From positions 124,001 through 188,000 of the forward strand of contig CAZHTC010000003.1 in assembly GCA_964535575.1 (NCBI GenBank): 64,000 nt of DNA, in the 5' to 3' direction. Made by a program: the position numbers and the translations under genes. The notes below the pieces were generated by a model that had not been told where the DNA came from, made no database searches, and was given only the letters and a program-made list of their open reading frames with translations. Source of the DNA: JAGPCK01 sp964535575. Its GTDB lineage: Bacteria; Bacteroidota; Bacteroidia; UKL13-3. Below, piece by piece: positions 51,992 through 60,710 of this stretch. Within the stretch, counting starts at the first letter, position 1. Every line of letters begins with the position of its first letter.

Positions 51992-53284
51992 ATGAAAAAG
52001 ACACTTAATTATATTTCTGCCGAAGCGGCAGTAAGTCATGTACGCTCGGGATATAAGGTATTTTTACATGGAAGTGCAGCCACACCGGTTCATCTTATCA
52101 AAAAACTGATTGAACGCAAAGAATCGCTTGAACGGGTGGAGCTGATGAGTATTAGCCTCTATGGCATTGATCTGAATGACCCTGCCCTTCAAGACCATTT
52201 TTTTATGAACACACTCTTTGTCTCAGCCAATGTACGTCAGGCGGTGAACAGCGGGAGAGGAGATTATATACCGGTTTTTCTGAGTGAGATTCCAAAACTT
52301 TTTAAAGAAGAGATTTTACCCATTGATGTAGCCATGATTCACGTGTCGGAGCCCGATCGTCACGGATATTGTTCACTGGGCACTTCGGTGGATGTGGCCC
52401 GTGCAGCGGTAAGCAAAGCAAAATTTGTCATCGCTCAGGTAAATCCGCATATGCCCCGCCTGCATGGTGACGGCTTTATTCATGTAAGCGAAATTGACGC
52501 AGCGGTGCTAGTCAACGAGCAATTACCCGAGTTGAGTTATGCTGCAGAATGTACTGCGGTAACAGATAAAATTGGAGCACAGGTGGCCGAGCTGGTAGAG
52601 GACGGCAGTACGCTGCAATTAGGTATAGGATGTATTCCTGATTCGGTTGTATCAAAACTCGGGCATTTAAAAAATCTCGGATTACACTCTGAAATGTTTT
52701 CTGACGGGGTCATTCCGTTGATAGAAAGCGGAGTGATTAACAATTCGCTTAAGAAAGTAATTCCGGGTTATTGCGTAACCGGATTTTTACTTGGCACCCG
52801 CAAATTGTACGATTTTGTTGATGACAACCCGATGATTAAAGGATTAGGAATAGATCAGGTAAACGATCCGCGCCTTATCAGCAAAAATCCAAAGGTAACG
52901 GCTATTAACAGTGCCATTGAAGTTGATTTAACCGGACAGGTGTGTTCCGATTCCATTGGTACCTATCAATTTTCAGGTATTGGCGGGCAAATGGATTTTA
53001 TCCGTGGTGCATCTTTGTCGGCCGGAGGGAAACCTATTATTGCCATTCCATCAACAACCCATAAAGGCATTTCGCGCATTGTTCCCTACTTAAATAAGGG
53101 AGCCGGTGTGGTTACCACACGGGGAGATATTCATTGGGTAGTTACCGAGTATGGAAGAGTGAATTTATACGGGATGAATATGAATCAGCGGGCACATGCG
53201 CTTATTTCCATTGCACATCCCGACCACAGGGAAGAGTTGGAGCGTAAACTTTTTGAACGGACTAAAAGAGGCAGTGCTTCCTGA
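51992..53284 (+). CDS. acetyl-CoA hydrolase/transferase family CoA-transferase
   Basis: A 430-residue class I-type CoA-transferase of the Cat1/4-hydroxybutyrate CoA-transferase family. The catalytic glutamate (about residue 235) is in LHSEMFSDG; the GxGG-type loop is ISGIGGQMDFIRGA-like (FSGIGGQMDFIRGA), and SSTTHKGISRIVPYL follows. It moves CoA between acetate or hydroxybutyrate-like acids and acyl-CoA. Which acid is used cannot be told from sequence. GACCTTTG (7/8 -7 box) lies about 10 bases upstream. Confidence 0.88.
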   Translation: MKKTLNYISAEAAVSHVRSGYKVFLHGSAATPVHLIKKLIERKESLERVELMSISLYGIDLNDPALQDHFFMNTLFVSANVRQAVNSGRGDYIPVFLSEIPKLFKEEILPIDVAMIHVSEPDRHGYCSLGTSVDVARAAVSKAKFVIAQVNPHMPRLHGDGFIHVSEIDAAVLVNEQLPELSYAAECTAVTDKIGAQVAELVEDGSTLQLGIGCIPDSVVSKLGHLKNLGLHSEMFSDGVIPLIESGVINNSLKKVIPGYCVTGFLLGTRKLYDFVDDNPMIKGLGIDQVNDPRLISKNPKVTAINSAIEVDLTGQVCSDSIGTYQFSGIGGQMDFIRGASLSAGGKPIIAIPSTTHKGISRIVPYLNKGAGVVTTRGDIHWVVTEYGRVNLYGMNMNQRAHALISIAHPDHREELERKLFERTKRGSAS

Positions 53285-53408
53285 TACACGGTTAATTATT
53301 ATTGTTCATAGTTTTTTATTCATGCAACTTTAGCCTTTCATATTGGTGACTATAAAGCGGGTTGTCCTTTTACACAGATTATTTCACTAAACTTGTATTT
53401 ACTTTTGC

Positions 53409-54320
53409 ATGAAACCACTGCTAATATTATTCATTGCAACGGTTTATTCCGGAATTATTAAGGAAGCGTTTGCTCAAACATATCCCATTACTAATGGAGA
53501 TTTTGAAGACTGGTACGTAATTTCCAATACAAACGGAGTAATGGATCCGGTGGATTGGCGTTCGTTTAATCAATGGACTATAAAAACCAATATAGCTGCT
53601 GTTTCCCGCTCTACCGATGCTTTTCACGGGCAATATGCCTTGCAGATTACTCCACTTAGAAGCAATAACATTACTGATACATTAACGTGTGGGATTATGA
53701 ATGGAAATCCGATCGTAGATTCAGTTAATTTAACTTTTTCCTGGGCTGGTTCAGGGTGCCAGAACCCTAAACAAAAAATATATGGTTATTATAAGTATGT
53801 GCCAGATTCAAATTTTGCCGATTCAGCATATATGGAAATATTTACCTCTGGGCCTGGAAATCTCTACGGAAGCTACGCATTTAATGCGAGTAATAATTAT
53901 ACCCTCTTTGAAGTTTCGGCATACGGATTCAGTGATCCAACACAAACCCTTGGCCTAGTTTTTTACTACCGCAGCAACGACACCTCATCAGCACCCAAGG
54001 GGAAATTGCTGATAGATTTTTTAAGTACAAGCAAACCGAATGGGATGGTGGAGAGTTTTGTGAAAGAACGGGTTCATGTTTACCCCAACCCGGTACAACA
54101 ACACATGCAAATTTTGATTCCGGAAAATATGAGGCAGCAGGAGGTTTTCCTGCAACTAATGACTATAGAGGGAAAAGAAATAAAAGCAGGATTTCAGCTT
54201 CTTCGTCATGAATCAGATAAATTGCTTTTTGAGCGAAAGGGGTTACCTGCGGGGATCTATTTTGCCAGACTTATTGCAACTGATGGAGCACAACTTTGTT
54301 TCCGTATAACTTTAGAGTAG
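53409..54320 (+). CDS. secreted protein with T9SS sorting domain
   Basis: A 303-residue exported protein (signal MKPLLILFIATVYSGIIKEAFAQ). The N-terminal two-thirds is a beta-sandwich with carbohydrate-binding-like phrasing (ITNGDFEDWYV ... GQYALQITPL ... LTFSWAGSG). The last 85 residues are a T9SS sorting domain (RVHVYPNPVQQHMQIL ... GIYFARLIATDGAQLCFRITL). Surface or secreted; function unknown. TACTTTTG at 53400-53407 matches the -7 box but ends only one base before the ATG, too close to be its normal promoter. It converges with dcd. Confidence 0.75.
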   Translation: MKPLLILFIATVYSGIIKEAFAQTYPITNGDFEDWYVISNTNGVMDPVDWRSFNQWTIKTNIAAVSRSTDAFHGQYALQITPLRSNNITDTLTCGIMNGNPIVDSVNLTFSWAGSGCQNPKQKIYGYYKYVPDSNFADSAYMEIFTSGPGNLYGSYAFNASNNYTLFEVSAYGFSDPTQTLGLVFYYRSNDTSSAPKGKLLIDFLSTSKPNGMVESFVKERVHVYPNPVQQHMQILIPENMRQQEVFLQLMTIEGKEIKAGFQLLRHESDKLLFERKGLPAGIYFARLIATDGAQLCFRITLE

Positions 54321-54339
54321 CCTACACTTTTCCGCATCA

Positions 54340-54876
54340 TCAGAATTTATTCTTCCACATCATGCTCTCCACGGGCTTTAACGTGCGTTTGTTGTACTTG
54401 GCGTTTTTCTTGGTATTGTACATGGTTTCCACTTCACCTTCTACCACAAAATAAATCAACTGGCCAATGGGCATACCAAAATATACACGCACCGGTTGTG
54501 CCACCGAAATTTCCAGGGTCCAGGTATTGCAAAAGCCTACATCGCCTTTACCTGCTGTGGCGTGTATATCAATTCCCAGTCGTCCGGTACTGCTTTTCCC
54601 TTCCAGAAACGGAACATGTTTATGTGTTTCGGTATATTCTTCGGTTACGCCCAGGTACAATGTGCCCGGTTGCAATACGTAGCCATCCATAGGTATTTCA
54701 AAAATATCAATTTTATTATGTGCACGGGCATCCAGAATACGGTCGCGGTATGTGCCTAAAAAACGGCCCAAATGCACATCGTAGCTGTTGGTGCCCAGGC
54801 AATCTTTTCTGAACGGCTCAATCAAAATATTTCCCTGTTCTATTTCTTCAAGAATGCGTTTGTCTGATAAAATCAT
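54340..54876 (-). CDS. dcd: dCTP deaminase
   Basis: A 178-residue enzyme of normal Dcd length. The conserved block EGKSSTGRLGIDIHATAGKGDVGF (about 92-115) and WTLEI with catalytic E122 are present. It turns dCTP into dUTP in the cytosol, feeding dTMP synthesis; the bifunctional dCTP deaminase/dUTPase form cannot be excluded by eye. The start MILSDKRILEEIEQGNILIEPF is standard. A WD40-protein gene on the same strand lies 88 bases upstream. Confidence 0.95.
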   Translation of the reverse strand: MILSDKRILEEIEQGNILIEPFRKDCLGTNSYDVHLGRFLGTYRDRILDARAHNKIDIFEIPMDGYVLQPGTLYLGVTEEYTETHKHVPFLEGKSSTGRLGIDIHATAGKGDVGFCNTWTLEISVAQPVRVYFGMPIGQLIYFVVEGEVETMYNTKKNAKYNKRTLKPVESMMWKNKF

Positions 54877-54964
54877 GAATTATTTTTATTGCTGTATGAA
54901 ACATCAAAGTAAAGCGGAGCACTGCTATCAGGCAAGTTAAAAATGCCCAAGTTTTGCACAACAG

Positions 54965-55894
54965 TTATTGTTTTGTTTCGTTTATTTCCAGTTCCCACAG
55001 CATGGTACTCCGGTCGTCACTGCAGGTTATCAGGTGCAGGTTGTCCATCCACATCACTTTATTAATGCTGCTCAGATGCCCGTTGTGGCGTGCATGGTCA
55101 ATCACTTTCAGAAGTTCGAAATCTGCCGCATCCCAAATTTTGAGGGTTTTATCCATGCTCACAGTGGCAAACAAATTTCCATTTGGATTATAGGAAATGT
55201 ATTTTATATGCAGCAAATGGGCATTGATATTTTTGAGCAATGTGGCGGGTCGGGTATTATTCCAAACGGAGAGAATGGCATCCATTCCTCCCGACAGGAT
55301 AAATTTATTATCGGGTGAAAATGCAAGTCCGAAGACGGAATTTTTATGGGCCTCCCAATCGTTTAATAAAGTTAAATCGGGCAAACTCCACTGGCGAATG
55401 AATTTGTCGCTGTATCCGGCTGCAAACTGCGTTTCGTCCGCATTTACGGCAAGTACGCGTACATTTTTTTCGGAGGCGGCTAAGGTGCGCAGCAGTGTAA
55501 AATCATTTCGGTTCCACACTTTAATTTGCCCGTCACCGCCACAGGTAATCAGCAATTGGTGTTTGTGCAGGTAATGTATGTGGTAAACTCCGTGGGTGTG
55601 GGCTTCAATATTTCTTATTTCTTTGCGCGAAGTAAGATCGATAACATGCAAATTTCCCTTAGAGGTTCCGGCAAGCAGCCATAAATGCTGCGGATGCAGG
55701 GCAAGAAAATATACAGGGGCATTTACCCGGGCAATTAACTGCCCTTCAGCCGGATTTTGAGTATCCCATTCCACAATCATTCCATCGGCCCCCGAGGTAT
55801 AAAAGCGGTTGGCATGAAGGGCGGGGCACATGGCAAATAACGCCTGCGTGTGACCGGTAAAATGGGCTATGCGCTGAACGTGGATTTTTTTCAT
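54965..55894 (-). CDS. WD40-repeat beta-propeller protein
   Basis: A 309-residue cytosolic WD40 protein with about seven blades, e.g. HFTGHTQALFAMCPALHANRFYTSGADGMIVEWD, HTHGVYHIHYLHKHQLLITCGGDGQIKVWN and HKNSVFGLAFSPDNKFILSGGMDAILSVWN. A propeller this size fits a single closed ring, used as a protein-binding platform. The start ATG (55894) gives MKKIHVQRIAHFTGH; longer frames upstream overlap the divergent phosphopantetheinyl transferase gene and are rejected. Start codons of the two divergent genes are 23 bases apart. Confidence 0.85.
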   Translation of the reverse strand: MKKIHVQRIAHFTGHTQALFAMCPALHANRFYTSGADGMIVEWDTQNPAEGQLIARVNAPVYFLALHPQHLWLLAGTSKGNLHVIDLTSRKEIRNIEAHTHGVYHIHYLHKHQLLITCGGDGQIKVWNRNDFTLLRTLAASEKNVRVLAVNADETQFAAGYSDKFIRQWSLPDLTLLNDWEAHKNSVFGLAFSPDNKFILSGGMDAILSVWNNTRPATLLKNINAHLLHIKYISYNPNGNLFATVSMDKTLKIWDAADFELLKVIDHARHNGHLSSINKVMWMDNLHLITCSDDRSTMLWELEINETKQ

Positions 55895-55917
55895 GAACTT
55901 TGGCGAAATTAAATCAA

Positions 55918-56553
55918 ATGCCGCTATTCCTCGAACTCCATTTACCAAACGATTGTAAACTGGCTGTATGGCAGGTAACTGAAAGTGCTGATGAGCTGAT
56001 GACCCTGCTTCCGGAATTGGTGCAGGAAGACGGATTGCGGAAACCCATACCCAATGAGTTGCTCTTCCGTCAGCGTTTAGCTTCGCGCATTTTATTGAGC
56101 CGGATGCTTCCATGTGATACCATTCAGTTGGGGCGGGCAGGGGTTAAACGTACTGTTCTTATTAAACCTCAGTTCGAGTTGAGTATTTCACATGCTGGTG
56201 AATTTGCCGTTGTATTAACCAGCCGAGAAAAAAGATGCGGAGTAGATATTGAAGAAACGCATCCCCGGATAACGCGCATTGCTCCCCGATTTATGAATGA
56301 ACGCGAATGGAACTACCTGCGGCACCCGCACGATTTTCAGGTGCTCATGTTGCTATGGTCGATTAAAGAATCGGTTTTTAAATACGGACAGGATGAGGAC
56401 GTGGAGTTTAAAACAGATATTTTGTGTGAACCATTTGAACTTGCCTCAGATGGGCAGGTGACCGTACAGTTTACTTCACGGGGTAAACGCGAAGAACTCC
56501 TTGTTCAGTATAAGTGTATTGGAAATTATATGCTAACCTGGGTTAAGGGTTAG
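55918..56553 (+). CDS. 4'-phosphopantetheinyl transferase superfamily protein
   Basis: A 211-residue Sfp/AcpT-type transferase. The magnesium- and CoA-binding motifs are GVDIEE (108-113) and WSIKESVFKY (W147, K150, E151, K155). It would move phosphopantetheine from CoA to acyl, aryl or peptidyl carrier proteins. No carrier-protein or synthase gene is adjacent, so the target is unknown. ATG 55918 is preferred; a TTG at 55900 overlaps the divergent start region. Its 3' end overlaps a minus-strand 28-codon frame with a Tat-like signal. Confidence 0.9.
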   Translation: MPLFLELHLPNDCKLAVWQVTESADELMTLLPELVQEDGLRKPIPNELLFRQRLASRILLSRMLPCDTIQLGRAGVKRTVLIKPQFELSISHAGEFAVVLTSREKRCGVDIEETHPRITRIAPRFMNEREWNYLRHPHDFQVLMLLWSIKESVFKYGQDEDVEFKTDILCEPFELASDGQVTVQFTSRGKREELLVQYKCIGNYMLTWVKG

Positions 56554-56629
56554 CACCGGCAATGGTAGCACCGGCTGTTAAACCCAGTAACTCCAAAAAT
56601 TTTCTGCGTGTGGTGGATGCTGACATCAT
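56543..56629 (-). CDS. 28-codon frame encoding an orphan twin-arginine (Tat) signal-like peptide
   Basis: From ATG 56629 to TAA 56543; the first Met is doubled. The peptide reads MMSASTTRRKFLELLGLTAG and then a short ATIAGANP end: a textbook RRxFL Tat motif and hydrophobic core with nothing behind it. It may be the remnant of a Tat-exported protein truncated by deletion, or a real very short gene. A promoter with TTTG-N20-TATCCTTG lies upstream on this strand (56649-56680). It overlaps the phosphopantetheinyl transferase 3' end by 11 bases. Confidence 0.45.
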   Translation of the reverse strand: MMSASTTRRKFLELLGLTAGATIAGANP

Positions 56630-56871
56630 TTTATTTATTAAGGTTAATCAAGGATAATAAATGGGGGTGACTTATCCAAATAAAATTTTCCGTGTAATAC
56701 AGCCAAACGGATTTTTGCTTTTACCACAAAAGTTTGCTTTGTAAACATAGGTAAACCCAATCTGTTGCTTTTTATTCAATTTAGGTATTTTATTTTTTTG
56801 CGAGAAACAGGGGGTAATCCTGAAATTGTTTGCTTTTATTCCGGAGGCGTTCTAACTTGTCAGCATCTATT
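56554..56871. other. 318-base region between the phosphopantetheinyl transferase and barrel genes
   Basis: Apart from the minus-strand Tat-like frame (56543-56629) and its promoter (56649-56680), I see AT-rich DNA without genes. The plus-strand promoter of the barrel gene is not clear; TTTG-rich words near 56725-56740 and 56825-56832 are candidates. Confidence 0.5.
56649..56680 (-). promoter_or_regulatory. promoter-like site TTTG-N20-TATCCTTG (minus strand)
   Basis: TTTG (56677-56680) and TATCCTTG (56649-56656, 7/8 match) at a spacing of 20, directed toward the Tat-like frame, about 20 bases from its ATG. Confidence 0.5.
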
Positions 56872-57774
56872 ATGAGGAAATTCGTTATTGTACTTTCATT
56901 AGTCTTCTCAGGAAGCTTTTTCAAACTGGCGAATGCTCAGGATTCAGTGTCATTGTTCAGAAAAACATTTCATGGTTGTACCGAATGGCAGATTCATTCT
57001 GGGTATTTTTTTTCTTCGCTTCCTGTTAGCCCCCATTCTTTATTTAACAAGTTGGCAGGAGACCGTCAGGCTTTATCTTATCCTACCCTGGATGCATCGG
57101 GGAACTTTGGGATGGCAGGAGCTGAGGGTATTCTTGGTTTTGGCTTCCGATCAAACGATAAGAGCAAAAAAGGATCTTCTTTTCTTAGATTGGGCGCAGG
57201 TTATTATGGGGGACCTGCCACCAGTTTTTATACTTTTAATGAAACCTATACCTTTCTCGATACTGTCACATCCGGTGTGACAGGCGAAAAGGTGCAATTT
57301 GATTCTGTTTTTTCCGACCAATGGAGATTTTCCTATTACTCGAATCAGCTTTTCGTTACCGCCTCGGTTGTTCATTATAGTAACCGATTGGCCAGATGCT
57401 CCTTTTACGGAGGGTATGGTTTAAAAGCCGGGGTTACTTTTAACCCTTATTTGTTTATTACCAGAGATACTTATAGCGGTCATACCGTTTCGGTAAATTC
57501 AATGAGGTTAACCACCAATATTTTAGATGCCCGGTATGGGGAGGAAAAAATCCGGAAAAGGGCAGGACATCTGTTTTCTGCCTTTGTCACCGGAGGATTC
57601 AATTTTAGAATAGCTGCTCATCATCCATTTTGGAGCCGGATGTACCTTATTTATGAATTAAGGTTGGGTTATGGAATTAATGGGGTTCCTGAAATCCCTT
57701 CTCCCGGGGTTTTTATGCTGCAGCAAAGTGGTGGAATAAGGTTAATAAACCAGGCCTCACGTCCCCTGAAATAG
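56872..57774 (+). CDS. exported outer-membrane-barrel-like protein of unknown function
   Basis: A 300-residue protein with a signal peptide (MRKFVIVLSLVFSGSFFKLANAQ). The remainder alternates as beta strands with many aromatics (FLRLGAGYYGGPATSFYTF, CSFYGGYGLKAGVTFNPYLFI, LIYELRLGYGINGVPE), so a small barrel is probable. It ends RLINQASRPLK, not with an aromatic residue. ATG 56872 is preferred to a TTG at 56830. No family is recognised. It is 124 bases upstream of the TetR gene and not evidently part of that operon. Confidence 0.6.
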   Translation: MRKFVIVLSLVFSGSFFKLANAQDSVSLFRKTFHGCTEWQIHSGYFFSSLPVSPHSLFNKLAGDRQALSYPTLDASGNFGMAGAEGILGFGFRSNDKSKKGSSFLRLGAGYYGGPATSFYTFNETYTFLDTVTSGVTGEKVQFDSVFSDQWRFSYYSNQLFVTASVVHYSNRLARCSFYGGYGLKAGVTFNPYLFITRDTYSGHTVSVNSMRLTTNILDARYGEEKIRKRAGHLFSAFVTGGFNFRIAAHHPFWSRMYLIYELRLGYGINGVPEIPSPGVFMLQQSGGIRLINQASRPLK

Positions 57775-57824
57775 CAGTTTAATTGTTTGATAAATAATTG
57801 GGTAAGTTTTTTTGATGGCTTTTA

Positions 57825-57865
57825 TTTAATCATTTGATTAAAATATTTGTTTAAATCATTCGATT
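57825..57865 (+). promoter_or_regulatory. paired palindromic operators upstream of the TetR gene
   Basis: Site 1: perfect palindrome TTTAATCATTTGATTAAA (57825-57842). Site 2: AATCATTCGATT (57854-57865), the same half-sites with one mismatch, lying between the -33 and -7 boxes. Centres are 26 bases apart. Layout fits a TetR dimer blocking its own promoter. Confidence 0.7.
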
Positions 57866-57878
57866 GAATTTACCTTTG
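57846..57878 (+). promoter_or_regulatory. promoter of the TetR/efflux operon (TTTG-N21-TACCTTTG)
   Basis: TTTG at 57846-57849 and exact TACCTTTG at 57871-57878, spacing 21. The ATG at 57899 follows 20 bases later. Operator site 2 lies inside the spacer. Confidence 0.8.
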
Positions 57879-57898
57879 CCCACGGATTTAAACATACT

Positions 57899-58531
57899 AT
57901 GGCTAAGAAAAAAGAACAGGTAAAAGAGAAACCGCTATCGGCTGAATTGAAAATAAAGGAAGCGGCCCGAAAAGTATTTACACAAAAAGGGTATGCCGCA
58001 ACCCGCACCCGCGATATTGCCGAAGAAGCGGGAATGAACCTGGCACTCCTTAATTATTATTACCGAAGCAAGGAAAAACTTTTTGAACTGGTGATGCTGG
58101 AAAGTATTAAGGAATTTTTTCTGGGACTCACCGGTATTCTCAACGACCCCGATACCGATTTAGGTGAAAAACTTGAATTGCTTGCCGACAGTTATATCTC
58201 CATGCTTATCCGCGAACCCAATTTTCCGCTGTTTATGTTGAGCGAACTGCAGGCCCATCCCGATAAACTGATTGAATTAACGGGAACCAAAGACTTTATG
58301 AATAAGTCGGTGTTTTTTCAGCAAATGGCAGCACACCTTAAAAAAAATAAAATGAATTTTTCTCCCATGCACGTGGTGATGAATATGATTGGAATTACCG
58401 TATTCCCATTTATCGGTAAACCCATGATTAAACTCATGTCGGGGATGAAGGATAAAGAATTTTTACAGTTGATGGAAGAACGAAGAAAACTGATACCTGT
58501 TTGGATGAAAGCCATGTTTAAAATAAATTAA
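57899..58531 (+). CDS. TetR/AcrR-family repressor of the efflux operon
   Basis: A 210-residue TetR-type regulator. The helix-turn-helix is at about 35-65 (TRTRDIAEEAGMNLALLNYYYRSKEKLFELV), with KIKEAARKVFTQKGYAATRTRDI before it. The C-terminal ligand domain is helical and unrecognised. It begins a cluster with TolC, HlyD and ABC genes on the same strand (gap to TolC 13 bases), so it most likely represses its own operon through the paired operators and is released by the exported drug or metabolite. Confidence 0.9.
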   Translation: MAKKKEQVKEKPLSAELKIKEAARKVFTQKGYAATRTRDIAEEAGMNLALLNYYYRSKEKLFELVMLESIKEFFLGLTGILNDPDTDLGEKLELLADSYISMLIREPNFPLFMLSELQAHPDKLIELTGTKDFMNKSVFFQQMAAHLKKNKMNFSPMHVVMNMIGITVFPFIGKPMIKLMSGMKDKEFLQLMEERRKLIPVWMKAMFKIN

Positions 58532-58544
58532 TGAAGAGAACATC

Positions 58545-59798
58545 ATGAAGCAAAAGAAAGGAAGTATGGCACTGCTGTTTGTTTTACTCATACAAAGCGT
58601 GCACGCACAACTTGGCCTGAATGAGTGTTATGATTTGGCAAAAAAAAATTACCCGCTGGTAAACCAGCAGCAGCTTATTGCCAAAAGCAGTGATTACACC
58701 ATCAGCAATATTTCAAAAAATGCTTGGCCTCAGGTGGCCATCATTGGTCAGGCCACCTACCAATCTGATGTAACCAAAATACCCATTTCGGTTCCGGGCG
58801 TACCGGTTTTAAGCAAAAGCCAGTACAGGTTATACGGAGAGGTAAATCAGCCGGTCACTGATTTGATCACCGTGCGTCAGCAAAAAGAGATGCAGCAGGC
58901 CAATGCGCAGGCACAAACACAAAATATAGAGGCCGAACTGTATAAATTAAGGGAACGGATAAATCAGCTGTATTTCGGTACACTGCTTATTGACGAGCAA
59001 CTCAAACAAAATGCGTTGGTGCAAAAAGATATTCAAACCGGAATAAATAAGTTGTCGGCTGCTATAAACAATGGTACCGGGTTAAAAAGTGATCTCGATA
59101 AACTAAAGGCCGAAATGCTAAAAGCCAGACAACGGGATACGGAACTGACTAATGCACGCAGGTCCTACCTGGAAATGCTCGGGCTTTTTCTGAACAGGTC
59201 GCTTCCTTATGAAACGGTGCTTGAAAAACCGGTAGAGGTATTGACACAGGAACAAATTAACCGGCCCGAGCTGGCTGCGTTTGATTTGCAGAAAAAAGCA
59301 CTTGATGTGCAGGAGAAATTGATTACTACCAAAACACTTCCAAAATTTTTTGTATTTGCACAGGGTGGAGTGGGCCGGCCTACTCCGGTAAATATGCTGA
59401 GCAATGATATGAAAGGTTTTTACCTGGGTGGTGTGCGCCTCAACTGGTCGCTCAGCAATTATTATACTTCGGGCAAAGAACGGGAGCTGGTAAATATCAA
59501 TAAAACCATGCTCGATGTGCAGAAAGAAGTTTTTCTGTTCAATACGAAGTTCGCACTGAAACAGCAAAATTCGGAGATAAGCAAACTGCAGGAACTAATA
59601 GCCAGCGACAATGAAATTATACAACTGCGCACTTCGGTAAAAAATACAGCTGCCGTACAACTTGAAAACGGAGTAATCACGGTAAACGATTACCTGCGCG
59701 AGGTGAATGCCGAAGATCTGGCAAGGCAGGCAGCCGTTTTGCACCGCATTCAGTTACTCATGGCACAGTATGCTTATAAAACCACATCGGGCAATTAA
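58545..59798 (+). CDS. TolC-family outer-membrane efflux protein
   Basis: A 417-residue TolC/OprM-type protein with a signal peptide (about 1-22, LLFVLLIQSVHAQ). It starts the mature protein LGLNECYDLAKKNYPLVNQQQLIA, the typical helix of the family; a second similar half begins near residue 225. It is shorter than the E. coli protein (about 470 in mature form) but full length for Bacteroidota. It forms the outer-membrane tunnel for the HlyD and ABC proteins encoded downstream. Confidence 0.88.
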   Translation: MKQKKGSMALLFVLLIQSVHAQLGLNECYDLAKKNYPLVNQQQLIAKSSDYTISNISKNAWPQVAIIGQATYQSDVTKIPISVPGVPVLSKSQYRLYGEVNQPVTDLITVRQQKEMQQANAQAQTQNIEAELYKLRERINQLYFGTLLIDEQLKQNALVQKDIQTGINKLSAAINNGTGLKSDLDKLKAEMLKARQRDTELTNARRSYLEMLGLFLNRSLPYETVLEKPVEVLTQEQINRPELAAFDLQKKALDVQEKLITTKTLPKFFVFAQGGVGRPTPVNMLSNDMKGFYLGGVRLNWSLSNYYTSGKERELVNINKTMLDVQKEVFLFNTKFALKQQNSEISKLQELIASDNEIIQLRTSVKNTAAVQLENGVITVNDYLREVNAEDLARQAAVLHRIQLLMAQYAYKTTSGN

Positions 59799-59811
59799 AA
59801 AATCAATACGT

Positions 59812-60708
59812 ATGAAATCAATAAAAATATATGTAAGTGCACTCGCACTGATTTTGCTGGGAGCATGTAAAGGGAACAAGGAAAGTTTTGATGCCTCGGG
59901 TGCTTTTGAAGCGGATGAGACCATTGTGTCGGCCGAGGCAAACGGAGTGCTTAAGTTTTTTCAAATTGAAGAGGGCATGAATGTGAAAGAAGGGGAGCAG
60001 GTGGGCTTAATTGATACCGTTCAGCTTTATTTAAAAAAGAAACAACTTGAAACACAAATTCAGGCGGTGCTAAGTCAGAAGCCCGATATTCAAACACAGG
60101 TGGCCGCTTTACAAACACAATTGCAAACGGCAGAGCGCGAAAGCCTGCGGGTTGCCAATCTGGTAAAAGCAGATGCGGCCACCACCAAGCAACTGGACGA
60201 TATGCGGTCGCAGGTGGAGCTAATCAAAAAACAAATTGATGCCCAGCAGTCGGTATTGGGTATAAATACCCGTAGCCTTACCGAACAAACCGAACCGCTG
60301 TATGTGCAAATAGAGCAACTAAACGATCAGCTGGCAAAATGCAGGGTGCTGAATCCCGTAACCGGAGTAGTGCTTACCCGATATACCAATGCAGCTGAAA
60401 TGGTGAATGCAGGAAAGCCGCTGTACAAAGTGGCCGATGTGTCGGAAATGATTTTACGGGCTTATATATCCGGTGATCAGCTTGCACGGTTAAAATTAAA
60501 TCAGCAGGTAAAAGTATTTACCGATGGAGCTGACGGAAAATACAAGGAATACAGCGGCACGGTGCAATGGATAAGTGATAAAGCAGAGTTTACACCTAAA
60601 ACCATCCAGACCAAAAACGAACGCGCCAATCTGGTGTATGCCGTAAAAATAGTGGTGAAAAATGACGGTTATCTTAAAATTGGTATGTACGGAGAAGTGA
60701 GTTTTTAA
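59812..60708 (+). CDS. HlyD-family periplasmic adaptor lipoprotein
   Basis: A 298-residue membrane-fusion protein. Lipobox LLGAC puts the lipid on C19. Barrel-sandwich halves are at about 35-65 (VSAEANGVLKFFQIEEGMNVKEGEQVGLID) and about 175-210 (CRVLNPVTGVVLTRYTNAAEMVNAGKPLYKVAD), around a coiled-coil hairpin (80-165). It bridges ABC permeases in the inner membrane with TolC. The ATG 59812 is chosen; upstream frame overlaps TolC. Three bases separate its stop from the first ATPase gene. Confidence 0.88.
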   Translation: MKSIKIYVSALALILLGACKGNKESFDASGAFEADETIVSAEANGVLKFFQIEEGMNVKEGEQVGLIDTVQLYLKKKQLETQIQAVLSQKPDIQTQVAALQTQLQTAERESLRVANLVKADAATTKQLDDMRSQVELIKKQIDAQQSVLGINTRSLTEQTEPLYVQIEQLNDQLAKCRVLNPVTGVVLTRYTNAAEMVNAGKPLYKVADVSEMILRAYISGDQLARLKLNQQVKVFTDGADGKYKEYSGTVQWISDKAEFTPKTIQTKNERANLVYAVKIVVKNDGYLKIGMYGEVSF

Positions 60709-60710
60709 GC

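Noticed and set aside
55895..56113. N-terminal extension of the WD40 protein
   Set aside because: It runs antisense through the phosphopantetheinyl transferase gene and adds no blade-like sequence.
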